A DNA stretch of 8,060 nucleotides from Porticoccaceae bacterium (GCA_002710745.1 PALW01000046.1:45231-53290); one strand, 5' to 3'; counted from the stretch's first letter, positions 1 to 6,607 are shown. Notes: a model not told the origin generated them from the letters alone. Translations and numbers: made by a program.

Positions 1-600
1 GGTTTGGTTCTTGTTGGTCTGGTAGCGGCCGCAATGTCATCGATTGACTCTGCTCTAAATAGCCTTGCAGCTGTTACGGTGGAGGATTTCATTAAACCAA
101 AATTAAAAAATCAAACATCAGGTAGAGAGTTATTACTATACGGAAGAATTTGTACGATTTTTTGGGCAATCTTTGCGATCGCTTTCTCTTTTTATGTTGA
201 GGATATTGCGCCTACAGTGCTTGAAGCTGTAAATAAAATTGGCTCTATGGTTAATGGGCCAATATTAGCGCTCGTGACAATTGCGATATTAGCGGGCAAA
301 CGAGCTAGGGAGAGCTTTGCTCTAATTGGTTTTTGGTGTGGCTTAGTGAGTAACTTTTTGACAGCTTATCTACTAATAGAGTTGTCTTGGCTTTGGTGGA
401 ACTTAATTGGGTTTTGTGTGAGTATTCTGATTTTCTATGCTCTAGAAAAATTATTGCCAAGAGATTCCACAAACTTTGATTTAGTCTCATCAGTAATAAG
501 TAGTTCTGCCTACGAAGGTGTTAAAAATATCCAAGTAATAGTTCTTGCACTAATGTTTAGTTTTGTGATGGCGATTTGTCTATTACTAAATAACTTTTAG
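1..600 (+). CDS. Sodium:solute symporter family protein, C-terminal part (5' truncated)
   Basis: The frame is open from base 1 to the TAG at 598-600, giving 199 residues, so the gene starts upstream of the window; the TTG at 4 is not a credible start. The segment with core AAAMSSIDSALNSLAAV is typical of the SLC5/SSS family around its Na+-binding helix, where paired serines and a following Asn-Ser are common. It is followed by about five hydrophobic helices: around ICTIFWAIFAIAFSFYV, GSMVNGPILALVTIAIL, the ARESFALIGFWCG region, LSWLWWNLIGFCVSILIFYAL, and a last helix near the C-terminus. The family uses the sodium gradient to import sugars, amino acids, sialic acids or similar solutes through the inner membrane. 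The substrate cannot be read from this fragment. The 3' end lies 5 bases from the convergent gene at 606, with no hairpin terminator between them. Confidence 0.9.
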   Translation, partial: GLVLVGLVAAAMSSIDSALNSLAAVTVEDFIKPKLKNQTSGRELLLYGRICTIFWAIFAIAFSFYVEDIAPTVLEAVNKIGSMVNGPILALVTIAILAGKRARESFALIGFWCGLVSNFLTAYLLIELSWLWWNLIGFCVSILIFYALEKLLPRDSTNFDLVSSVISSSAYEGVKNIQVIVLALMFSFVMAICLLLNNF

Positions 601-605
601 ATCTG

Positions 606-1151
606 TCAATTATTAACTAAAGAGAAAATTAGATGTCTGAATTTTTGTTCAGTGAACTCCAAGATTTGAGATTTTTTATTGGCAGTAGCAGTGATTGTTA
701 TCTTATTTTCATTAGGATTTTTCCCAAATAAAGATATCTCCAGGCTGTATGACTCTGGTTTATCTCGCGCAATGAATCGTCCAAGAACCATAAGTTGGGG
801 AGCAGGGATACTTATTTTATGGTCTATATGAACTAAGTTTAAAATTAAGCCCCTTAATACTACGGTTTTTTTATCTTGACCTTGGAGTGTTATTCCCGCG
901 AGAACTTCTTTTTTTATTAAATCCAATTTGGCATTAAATTCTTCAATTGAAAGACCTCCATTATCACTTAATTGGATATTCGAAAGTCCACTAACTGGAA
1001 TTGATGCGGCCAAGAATGCCCCATTTTGAGTGAAATTAATCGTTCCCTTTTGATTTTCGAGAAGATGAGCTAGTGAGTTTGAACAGAATAGCCACAAGGC
1101 GAGGCAGATTATTATGGCGAGATATTTTTCTTTAAAAAGTTTCTTTTGAAT
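606..1151 (-). CDS. Small exported protein of unknown function, predicted ATT start
   Basis: The first conventional start in this frame is TTG at 1097, giving 163 aa, but it falls inside a signal peptide. The frame stays open upstream to a TAA at about 1166-1164. An ATT at 1151-1149 sits 7 bases after AAAGGAG and overlaps by one base the stop of the upstream YHYH gene (TAATT). Starting there gives 181 aa with a textbook signal peptide: basic QKKLFKEKY, hydrophobic LAIIICLALWLFC, cleavage after S-N-S-L-A (residue 28). The mature part begins HLLENQKGTINF. It contains a degenerate EF-hand-like stretch DNGGLSIEEF (residues 63-72 of 181), then alternating hydrophobic strands including LMVLGRF and ITITATA. 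I recall similar exported proteins opening with 'AHL...GT.N' in other gammaproteobacteria, but know no function. It is third in a coupled unit with the YHYH lipoprotein. The protein is well supported; the start is an inference. Confidence 0.75.
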   Translation of the reverse strand: MQKKLFKEKYLAIIICLALWLFCSNSLAHLLENQKGTINFTQNGAFLAASIPVSGLSNIQLSDNGGLSIEEFNAKLDLIKKEVLAGITLQGQDKKTVVLRGLILNLVHIDHKISIPAPQLMVLGRFIARDKPESYSLEISLFGKNPNENKITITATANKKSQILEFTEQKFRHLIFSLVNN

Positions 1152-2392
1152 TATAGAGCTCCTTTAACGCATCTTTGCAGAAATGGGAAAGTATCAGTCG
1201 CATAGTAATGATAAAGGCCTTCTGGGAATTCGGGGGTAACGCCAAAGCGTCCATTACAAATATCTAATTTAGACCCACTTCCCTCAATAAATTCATAATC
1301 TTGCGTAAAAGTTCCCATGGGATAATCTGAAATATCAGGTCTATTAGCATCTGGTGAAGATTTTAAGCTGTAGCTACTTTCTATGATAACTATCTGAGAA
1401 TTTAGATCCATTGAATCCTCGTAACCATACCTAGCATAAATTGGAAATCCATCGGCAGCCCAAGCAATTAGTGTCATTGCACTCCCTTTATTTAGCTTAG
1501 TCATAAATCCCTCAGGTATGCCATGATAATGATAGGATCCAGTAGGCTGAACGTGAGCATGATTTGCATCATCACCAAAGTTAAATGAGTCTTGCCCTAG
1601 TGCCTCTATACTCCAACTACCTTGCATTGGCGGAGCCAAGCTGCAGCTTGTTCCTGCATCATTACAACTACCAGCTGTTCCAGCATCAATCTTTACTCCG
1701 TTAAGAACATAGCCAAGCACGCCTCTTGGACCACCCAGTTCTGTGCTTGTTTCAGTTTCGATAGGCTCTATTGGAAAAACTGCAGAAATTGACTGTTCTG
1801 AAATGGTATTTGGATTATGTGGATTTGGAAATGAACCAACATTATGATCTGGGATACCATTAGCTGTAAGCCGCCTTCGAGAATCACAAATCCAATCCGA
1901 AGAACTGATCGCGTTAACTGATGCAGAGGAGTTAAACTCAGCATAACTATATTCACATTCAATTCCCGCAGTCGACCCAGGTATTGATGATGTGCCTTCT
2001 GGTGTTGCGGTCTCCGCAGGCGAGGGCGCGCTTGTTCCTTCACTATTAGAGGCTGTCACCGAGCAAGAATAAACTACATTATTGGTCAAACCTGATACAG
2101 TTATTGGACTCTCTGATCCATTATTTGTCTGAGAATCAGAGTCTGAAACGCAAATTGCTTCATATCCAGTTATTGCCGCACCTCCGTTGTCAGAGGGTTC
2201 AGAAAATTCGATAGTTAAAGCGCTGTCCCCCGCGCTAATATTCGTAATAGTTGGGGCACTCGGCTCAGTTATTGTCTCATTCGGTTGTTCATTGTATGCA
2301 TTACCTCCGCCGCCACCGCCACAAGAGCATAGGAGCAGAGCAAAAATCATCGAGTATGAAATTTTCATTTTATCTGCAGTAGATATCAACAT
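1151..2392 (-). CDS. YHYH domain lipoprotein with fibronectin type III domain
   Basis: 413 residues. The N-terminus has a hydrophobic run MIFALLLCSC followed by six glycines, which is a lipoprotein signal; Cys24 is the likely lipid-modified residue, so the protein should be tethered in the envelope. Residues about 44-131 form a fibronectin-III-like domain (PSAPTITNISAGDSALTIEF, DNGGAAITGYEAI, ITVSGLTNNVVYSCSVTASN). Residues about 165-410 match the YHYH domain: HAHVQPTGSYHYHG with YHYH at 287-290, AADGFPIYARYGY, and a C-terminal LDICNGRFGVTPEFPEGLYHYY block. Clustered histidines (183, 192, 278, 280, 288, 290, 395) suggest metal binding, but the family has no assigned function I can name. Start choice: ATG 2392 directly abuts the TGA of the upstream small gene and has GGAG 11 bases before it. 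ATG 2368 would give a more compact signal peptide (MKISYSMIFALLLC) but has no clear ribosome site. It is the middle gene of a three-gene unit. Confidence 0.9.
   Translation of the reverse strand: MLISTADKMKISYSMIFALLLCSCGGGGGGNAYNEQPNETITEPSAPTITNISAGDSALTIEFSEPSDNGGAAITGYEAICVSDSDSQTNNGSESPITVSGLTNNVVYSCSVTASNSEGTSAPSPAETATPEGTSSIPGSTAGIECEYSYAEFNSSASVNAISSSDWICDSRRRLTANGIPDHNVGSFPNPHNPNTISEQSISAVFPIEPIETETSTELGGPRGVLGYVLNGVKIDAGTAGSCNDAGTSCSLAPPMQGSWSIEALGQDSFNFGDDANHAHVQPTGSYHYHGIPEGFMTKLNKGSAMTLIAWAADGFPIYARYGYEDSMDLNSQIVIIESSYSLKSSPDANRPDISDYPMGTFTQDYEFIEGSGSKLDICNGRFGVTPEFPEGLYHYYATDTFPFLQRCVKGAL
1159..1165 (-). promoter_or_regulatory. Ribosome binding site supporting the ATT start
   Basis: AAAGGAG on the minus strand lies within the last codons of the YHYH gene, 7 bases before ATT at 1151. 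It has no other start to serve, since no ATG, GTG or TTG follows at a usual distance. It is the main evidence that the downstream gene begins at the non-standard codon. Confidence 0.6.
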
Positions 2393-2500
2393 TCAGAAGA
2401 GGACTCCGTCCCTAAAGTATCGGTAAGCAAAAAGCACCAATGCAATTGCAAGACAAGTAATCATTGTATTGTTTACCCAGTTCGTTTTCCTATTAGACAT
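2393..2500 (-). CDS. Small single-pass membrane protein (35 aa)
   Basis: The minus strand encodes 35 residues from ATG 2500 to TGA 2395-2393. The N-terminus is polar and basic (MSNRKTNWVNN), followed by one hydrophobic helix (TMITCLAIALVLFAYRYF) and a short tail RDGVLF. This fits an inner-membrane peptide with its N-terminus inside, though orientation is not certain. Its stop is directly followed by the ATG of the YHYH lipoprotein, a junction expected for translational coupling. That junction is the chief argument that this is a real gene despite its size. The ribosome site is weak (AGAG about 9 bases upstream). I do not recognise a family. It heads the unit running leftward to 606, so the unit's promoter should lie between 2500 and the end of the hydroxylase gene at 2617. 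Confidence 0.6.
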   Translation of the reverse strand: MSNRKTNWVNNTMITCLAIALVLFAYRYFRDGVLF

Positions 2501-2549
2501 TAATCAGCTCTGTTACAAACCAACCAATAGCTTATACAAAATCTTTTAA

Positions 2550-2569
2550 ATACTCACGTTTCTGAGTAT
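2550..2569. repeat. Perfect 7-bp inverted repeat, operator or weak terminator
   Basis: ATACTCA, six bases, TGAGTAT. It lies between the end of the hydroxylase gene and the small membrane protein gene, about 50 bases before the latter's ATG. On the minus strand it is followed by TTTAAAAGATTTTG, so it could be a weak terminator for the hydroxylase gene. The stem is AT-rich and the T-run is broken, which makes an operator for the YHYH unit equally possible. Further downstream on the minus strand, TTTTGTATAAG resembles a -10 element, without a clear -35. Confidence 0.35.
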
Positions 2570-2616
2570 AAAGATGTAGGGGCTAATTCTTAATCTGCCT
2601 GCCTTGATTTTTTGCC

Positions 2617-3816
2617 TTATTCTGCGAAGAGTTTGCTCTTTAGCTTGCCTGCACCTAACTGGCCCATCATTTTGTTAATAGGTTGGAAATTGCCGAATGA
2701 CAAGGCCAGATTTCTCGCCAGTTTAAGAGGATGATTGTCATTACTAAAACCATAGTAGAAAACATTCATTAAATTCATCATGGCTGAATTATGGAAATAT
2801 CTCTCCCTTTCATACTTGATCATCGCTCGAGAGGATGCCCAGTTTTTGGTTTTATCTCTCGCAGCATTTAAAATTCTTGAGAGACATTCTGCATCTTGAA
2901 AGCCTAGATTTACTCCTTGTCCTGCAAGAGGATTTATTACATGCGCGGAATCTCCTATTAGTGTGACGTTATCCAAAACATATTTCTCAACATGTTGTTT
3001 GAAAATAGGAAAGCTTGCTTTATCTTTGATAATTACTTTCCCAATTTCCCGTGGAAATTCTCTCATCATTTTCTTACTCAAATCCTCATTGGACAAATCA
3101 ACATACGATTGGATTGCTTCTGCGGAGTCGTACCAGACGATTGAGCCTGTATTATCATCCAAAGGTAAATATGCTTGCGGACCGCTTGGCGTAAAGCGTT
3201 GCCATGTTATATTTTGAGAATTATTTACAACATTTGCATTCGCTACAAGGCATGACTGATCGTATTGCTTGGATTTAACCCCAAAAGAGAACTGCTCTCG
3301 AATTGATGACCTAGCACCGTCAGCCCCAACAAGAAGCTTAGAATAGATTTTATCGCCATTCGATAATGTTACTTCAACCTGATCATTATCGACGTGGATG
3401 TTTGTATGGGTCTCTGGACAAAAGATTTTTATATTTGCATCACTCTCAGCTTTTTCCCAGAGCGCTAATTGTAAGATTCTATTTTCAATAATGTATCCAA
3501 TATTATCTTCTTCGATTGTCTTTGCGTCGAAGGTGACATCACCAAATCCAGATTCTTCCCAAACTCTCATTGCTTTCAAAGGACATATGCGAGTTTCGAT
3601 AACAGAATCCCATACATCAATATTTTTTAAGAAATCCACAGTTTCGAGAGTGACTGCTGATACTCGAAGGTCATAGTCTTGACTGATATCGAAACTCTGA
3701 GGTTTTTTATTTTCTATAACTGCTACTTTGAAGTCAGATTGCGCTAACGCATTAGCAACTGCCATACCAACCATGCCACCGCCAGCCACTATAATATCGA
3801 GGGATTTCATGCTCAT
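2617..3816 (-). CDS. ubiF: UbiF-like FAD-dependent ubiquinone biosynthesis hydroxylase
   Basis: 399 residues, the usual length of the UbiH/UbiF/VisC/COQ6 monooxygenases. These hydroxylate the benzoquinol ring of polyprenyl ubiquinone precursors with FAD, NAD(P)H and O2 at the inner face of the membrane. Visible motifs: the N-terminal dinucleotide fold VAGGGMVGMAV (GGGMVG, 12-17), the DG motif LVGADGARSSIR (162-173), and the FAD-ribityl GD motif GDSAHVINPLAGQGVNLG (288-305). Several stretches recall E. coli UbiF specifically: DLRVSAVT near 49-56, GYIIENRILQLALW, QRFTPSGPQAYLPL, SIVWYDS, and YYGFSNDNHPLKLARNL near the C-terminus. That favours UbiF (C6 hydroxylation, the last ring hydroxylation) over UbiH or UbiI, though regiospecificity in this family is not certain from sequence. 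ATG 3816 and ATG 3810 are both possible; neither has a close Shine-Dalgarno. The gene stands alone rather than with other ubi genes. Confidence 0.88.
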   Translation of the reverse strand: MSMKSLDIIVAGGGMVGMAVANALAQSDFKVAVIENKKPQSFDISQDYDLRVSAVTLETVDFLKNIDVWDSVIETRICPLKAMRVWEESGFGDVTFDAKTIEEDNIGYIIENRILQLALWEKAESDANIKIFCPETHTNIHVDNDQVEVTLSNGDKIYSKLLVGADGARSSIREQFSFGVKSKQYDQSCLVANANVVNNSQNITWQRFTPSGPQAYLPLDDNTGSIVWYDSAEAIQSYVDLSNEDLSKKMMREFPREIGKVIIKDKASFPIFKQHVEKYVLDNVTLIGDSAHVINPLAGQGVNLGFQDAECLSRILNAARDKTKNWASSRAMIKYERERYFHNSAMMNLMNVFYYGFSNDNHPLKLARNLALSFGNFQPINKMMGQLGAGKLKSKLFAE

Positions 3817-3869
3817 TTTATTTAGATTTTTTACCTCACTAGGTTTTTAAGTTTCTATGGTTACATACG

Positions 3870-3885
3870 GATTAACCGTTTAATC
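3870..3885. repeat. Short inverted repeat upstream of the ubiF-like gene
   Basis: GATTAA, four bases, TTAATC, in the 118-base gap between the TonB-domain gene and the hydroxylase gene, about 55 bases before the hydroxylase ATG. It has no T-run on either side, so it is not an evident terminator. It may be a regulator site for the hydroxylase gene. The rest of the gap shows no convincing -35/-10 pair. Confidence 0.25.
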
Positions 3886-3934
3886 GATCCTACTTAGACT
3901 GATAATTTAAAAAATCAAGCAAACTACATAACTT

Positions 3935-5062
3935 TTACTTTGCCATGTTGAATGTATATTTGTACAAAACTCCTTTAACTTCGAGTGCCTTCCCATTAAT
4001 CACCTTTGGAATATAGCGTAGGCCATTCGCTGCTTCTTTTGCCTCCTTTCCAAAACCGCTTTTTTCAGGATTTTCCTCTAATACTGAAATATTTATAGGA
4101 TTACCCGTTTCATTCACCGTTAATTCCAAAATTACATAACCTTCAGTACCATTTCTTCGTGCTCTATCAGGATAATCAGGTTTTGGGATGAATATTGGAT
4201 AAAAATCAGAATTACTCTTCAGTCCAGTCTGCTGTATTTCTGCTAGTTTGTATAAGAATTCTGTCGCTAAGTCACTCTGCTTGTTTTCCTCATAAGCTCT
4301 GATTAAAAATGCATATGCGAAAGGTGCAATTTCCTTGTTCTTTGTCGCGTCTCTTAGGTACTTGATGGACGCTTTTATGTTGCTAGATCTGTTCTGAGCT
4401 AACTCTAACTTTCCAATGTTAAAGTTTAAGGCAGCCGTTTTTTCATTCTCTAAACCAAGAGCTTCTGAGTATATCTTTAAGGCCTCTTTTGCTACTCGAA
4501 GTGTTGTTCTAGTGTATTTTTGATATATAAAATTATTCTTTTTGAGAAGCTCAGATACAGCGTCAGATACCATATTAGCGTATTCAAGTGGATCAAAATC
4601 TTCAGTACTTTTGAATATTTTAAATGCTCTTGAATAAATATTGATTGGTGAGTTTCTCTCGAAATCTCCGGTTTGATTTACTGCTAACGCATAATCTAAA
4701 AGAATTGGAACCAGTTCCGGACTATTCTTCCCATATTCTGCACCATAGCGCATCACCGCTCGCTTTAAGACTTCGGAACTCTCTTCGAAATTTCGATTAT
4801 ACCGAAGGGCCAATCCATATTCATAAGTGATAAGAGCTACACTTTTATGATCTTGTCCAAGAAGGTCTTCAAGTATGGTAAGTGATTTTTTTGCACAAGG
4901 CGTTACCACACCCCAGTTCTCTTCCTCAGAGGCATCGGCAACGCATTTTTGCTCAGCTTTAAATGTCTCTATTAATTCGGATCTAGTTAAATTCTCATTC
5001 TGTCCGACTGCATATCCTGAAAAGACAAAAAGTATGAATATTTTTTGAAGTGTTCTTCTCAT
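3935..5062 (-). CDS. Exported helical-repeat (TPR-like) protein with C-terminal TonB domain
   Basis: 375 residues. The N-terminus MRRTLQKIFILFVFSGYAVG is a signal peptide with likely cleavage after A-V-G (residue 20), placing the protein in the periplasm; an uncleaved anchor is the alternative. Residues about 60-280 are predicted helical with degenerate TPR-like patterns (YEYGLALRYNRNFEESSEVL, NFNIGKLELAQNRSSNIKAS). Residues about 288-373 form a TonB C-terminal fold: KPDYPDRARRNGTEGYVILE, LTVNETGNPINISVLEENP, FGKEAKEAANGLRYIP, GVLYKYTF. Unlike classic TonB there is no Pro-Lys linker, and no exbB or exbD is adjacent. It therefore may not energise outer-membrane transport and could use the domain for protein or envelope binding. 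No clear Shine-Dalgarno precedes ATG 5062. It diverges from the dockerin-like gene across 84 bases. Confidence 0.85.
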   Translation of the reverse strand: MRRTLQKIFILFVFSGYAVGQNENLTRSELIETFKAEQKCVADASEEENWGVVTPCAKKSLTILEDLLGQDHKSVALITYEYGLALRYNRNFEESSEVLKRAVMRYGAEYGKNSPELVPILLDYALAVNQTGDFERNSPINIYSRAFKIFKSTEDFDPLEYANMVSDAVSELLKKNNFIYQKYTRTTLRVAKEALKIYSEALGLENEKTAALNFNIGKLELAQNRSSNIKASIKYLRDATKNKEIAPFAYAFLIRAYEENKQSDLATEFLYKLAEIQQTGLKSNSDFYPIFIPKPDYPDRARRNGTEGYVILELTVNETGNPINISVLEENPEKSGFGKEAKEAANGLRYIPKVINGKALEVKGVLYKYTFNMAK

Positions 5063-5111
5063 AATCGCGTGTGTCGAATTTTTTTATTTAAACTTAAAAG
5101 ATGTTATTGTT

Positions 5112-5137
5112 TATACTAAGAAATTGCAAAAACAGGA
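5112..5137 (+). promoter_or_regulatory. Candidate -10 element and ribosome site for the dockerin-like gene
   Basis: TATACT at 5112-5117 is a fair -10 hexamer, and AGGA at 5134-5137 lies 9 bases before ATG 5147. The expected -35 region (near 5089) reads TTAAAC-like and is weak. The 84-base divergent gap must also hold the promoter of the opposite-strand TonB-domain gene. Confidence 0.3.
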
Positions 5138-5146
5138 CGTACTCGT

Positions 5147-5584
5147 ATGAGAGCTATAAAGAAGAATATAATTAAAAAAATGGGTTTTTTCGTACTCATG
5201 TATCTATTTTGTGTGTCTACTTTTGCGGACTGTGATGCCAATTGCGCGGTTTTAGATTTCAATAATGATAATTTTCAAGATTCGTCGGAAGATGGAAAAT
5301 TAGTCTTGAGATATATGTTCGGTTTGCGAGATGAGCAATTAGTAAAAGACTTGAACCAATCAGGTTTTGGTTCGAGTTCGATCGCAAAAAAAATCGATGC
5401 GTTGGATAAAGAACTTGATGTTGATGGCAATGGAGCGATTGATGCTCTCACCGATGGATTGCTCCTATATCGTTATTTGGATGGCCAGAGAGGTCAGAGT
5501 TTAATAACCGGTGTTATTTCATCTGACGCTACTCGTAAAAGCTTTGATGAGATTGAAGCTTACTTGAATACCCTAGCAGGATAA
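5147..5584 (+). CDS. Secreted protein with two dockerin/EF-hand-like calcium-binding repeats
   Basis: 145 residues. The signal peptide has a long basic n-region (MRAIKKNIIKKMG), a hydrophobic core FFVLMYLFCV and cleavage after S-T-F-A (residue 27). The mature protein is little more than two repeats. Loop 1 is DFNNDNFQDSSED (37-49), followed by GKLVLRYMFGLR. Loop 2 is DVDGNGAIDALTD (91-103), followed by GLLLYRYLDGQRG. Each has the Asp/Asn spacing of a dockerin-type calcium loop and a following helix with an RY[ML].G motif. The C-terminal part (SDATRKSFDEIEAYLNTL) matches, from memory, a tail often seen in secreted proteins of marine gammaproteobacteria, where such repeats end larger enzymes. 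Here the repeats stand alone. ATG 5147 is preferred over ATG 5180 because AGGA precedes it. The esterase gene starts 24 bases downstream, so the two are probably co-transcribed. Calcium binding is inferred; the partner is unknown. Confidence 0.85.
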   Translation: MRAIKKNIIKKMGFFVLMYLFCVSTFADCDANCAVLDFNNDNFQDSSEDGKLVLRYMFGLRDEQLVKDLNQSGFGSSSIAKKIDALDKELDVDGNGAIDALTDGLLLYRYLDGQRGQSLITGVISSDATRKSFDEIEAYLNTLAG

Positions 5585-5608
5585 TGCCAGTAATCGGGCA
5601 GTTATAAA

Positions 5609-6574
5609 ATGCGCATTCTAGCGCTATTATTGCTGATGGTCTTGATCGGAGGCTGCATTGATAAGGAGGAACATCTGGACTCTACTCAAATTAAAGGCAC
5701 ATTTCATCACATCGAATCTTTTAAATCTGAACATGTAGAAGATCGTCCAGTCGATATTTGGTTGCCGGATGGATACGAGAAAAATGCAGATCAACAGTAT
5801 TCGGTGATGTATCTTCATGATGGTCAAATGATGTTTGATCAACCTACCTCGCCTTTAAATAAGGGTGTTCTGATGCAGATTTGGGGGTTCTATGCAAAAT
5901 TAAGATATGGGACTGGATTCTTTTGGGACGTGGATAAAACAGTAGCGAGACTTATAGAGGAGGGGAGTATAGATCCGATAATTTTAGTGTCAGTCTATAA
6001 TTTACCTAAAGTAAAGAGGCGTACCGAGTATATGCCGCAGAAAATGATAACTGAGCAAATCGCAACTGAATTTCTGCATAAAGAATCTGATATTAGGAAA
6101 GAGGACATTACCTCGGATAAATACTTAAGGTTTTTGGTTGATGAGCTTAAACCATACGTTGATCAAAATTACAGAACAAAATCTGATCAGAGTAATACTT
6201 TTATTATGGGATCTAGTATGGGAGGAATGATTTCAGCTTATGCAATCTCCGAATATCCTGAGGTTTTTGGAGGTGCCGCCTGTTTATCAACACATTGGCC
6301 TTTAGGAGGCAACTCAGTAACATCCTGGTATGAAAATCATTGGCCACAGGCGGGTAATCATCGTATTTATTTTGATAGGGGAACGGAGAGCTATGATTCG
6401 ACTTATGGTCCTGGCCAAGCCCATATGGATTCCATTATGGAAAAAAATGGGTTTATAAGAGATAAAGATTGGAGGAGTCTTGTCTTCGAGGGAGAGAGCC
6501 ATACTCCGTCTTCTTGGCGAAAAAGATTGCATATACCTCTTGAGTTTTTGCTTTCCAGCAACAGCCAAAAATGA
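5609..6574 (+). CDS. Esterase-family alpha/beta-hydrolase lipoprotein
   Basis: 321 residues. The N-terminus MRILALLLLMVLIGGC carries a lipobox (LIGGC, Cys16), and Ile at +2 with no Asp suggests outer-membrane sorting. The body matches the putative esterase family (Fes/esterase D type, PF00756): VDIWLPDGYEKNADQQY, VMYLHDGQMMFD (oxyanion region, 67-77), ARLIEEGSIDPIILVSVYN, and KRRTEYMPQ. The nucleophile elbow is GSSMGG (201-206, Ser203), and the catalytic His is probably His298 in GESHTPSSWRKRL. The acid is likely among Asp256, Glu260 and Asp263 in YFDRGTESYD. Compared with the common arrangement there seem to be extra residues after MMFD (about 80-106) and around 146-168, perhaps shaping the substrate pocket. 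The substrate is unknown; relatives cleave siderophore, acetylxylan or feruloyl esters. The ribosome site is weak, consistent with coupling to the dockerin-like gene 24 bases upstream. A strong terminator follows. Confidence 0.9.
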   Translation: MRILALLLLMVLIGGCIDKEEHLDSTQIKGTFHHIESFKSEHVEDRPVDIWLPDGYEKNADQQYSVMYLHDGQMMFDQPTSPLNKGVLMQIWGFYAKLRYGTGFFWDVDKTVARLIEEGSIDPIILVSVYNLPKVKRRTEYMPQKMITEQIATEFLHKESDIRKEDITSDKYLRFLVDELKPYVDQNYRTKSDQSNTFIMGSSMGGMISAYAISEYPEVFGGAACLSTHWPLGGNSVTSWYENHWPQAGNHRIYFDRGTESYDSTYGPGQAHMDSIMEKNGFIRDKDWRSLVFEGESHTPSSWRKRLHIPLEFLLSSNSQK

Positions 6575-6607
6575 GTAGAAGGATAGTGATTCCTCTTTCA
6601 GAAATAA

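Noticed and set aside
1095..1097. TTG as the start of the small exported protein
   Set aside because: It lies within the signal peptide and would leave only ten residues before the cleavage site with no basic region. No Shine-Dalgarno stands at the right distance.
2302..2322. GC-rich run encoding six glycines after the lipobox, considered as a phase-variable simple repeat
   Set aside because: The codons are mixed rather than one repeated unit, and glycine runs after a lipoprotein cysteine are common.
2187..2426. 79-aa plus-strand reading frame opposite the 5' end of the YHYH gene
   Set aside because: It has a proline run that is the antisense of the glycine run, no ribosome site and no signal or domain. 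It is a shadow of the real gene.
2963..3676. Plus-strand reading frames opposite the ubiF-like gene (2963-3217 and 3398-3676)
   Set aside because: The minus strand carries all FAD-hydroxylase motifs at full length; these are antisense shadows with no features of their own.
3870..3885. GATTAA/TTAATC hairpin as a terminator for the TonB-domain gene
   Set aside because: It lacks a T-run, has an AT-rich 6-bp stem and lies about 50 bases past the stop. It is kept only as a low-confidence inverted repeat.
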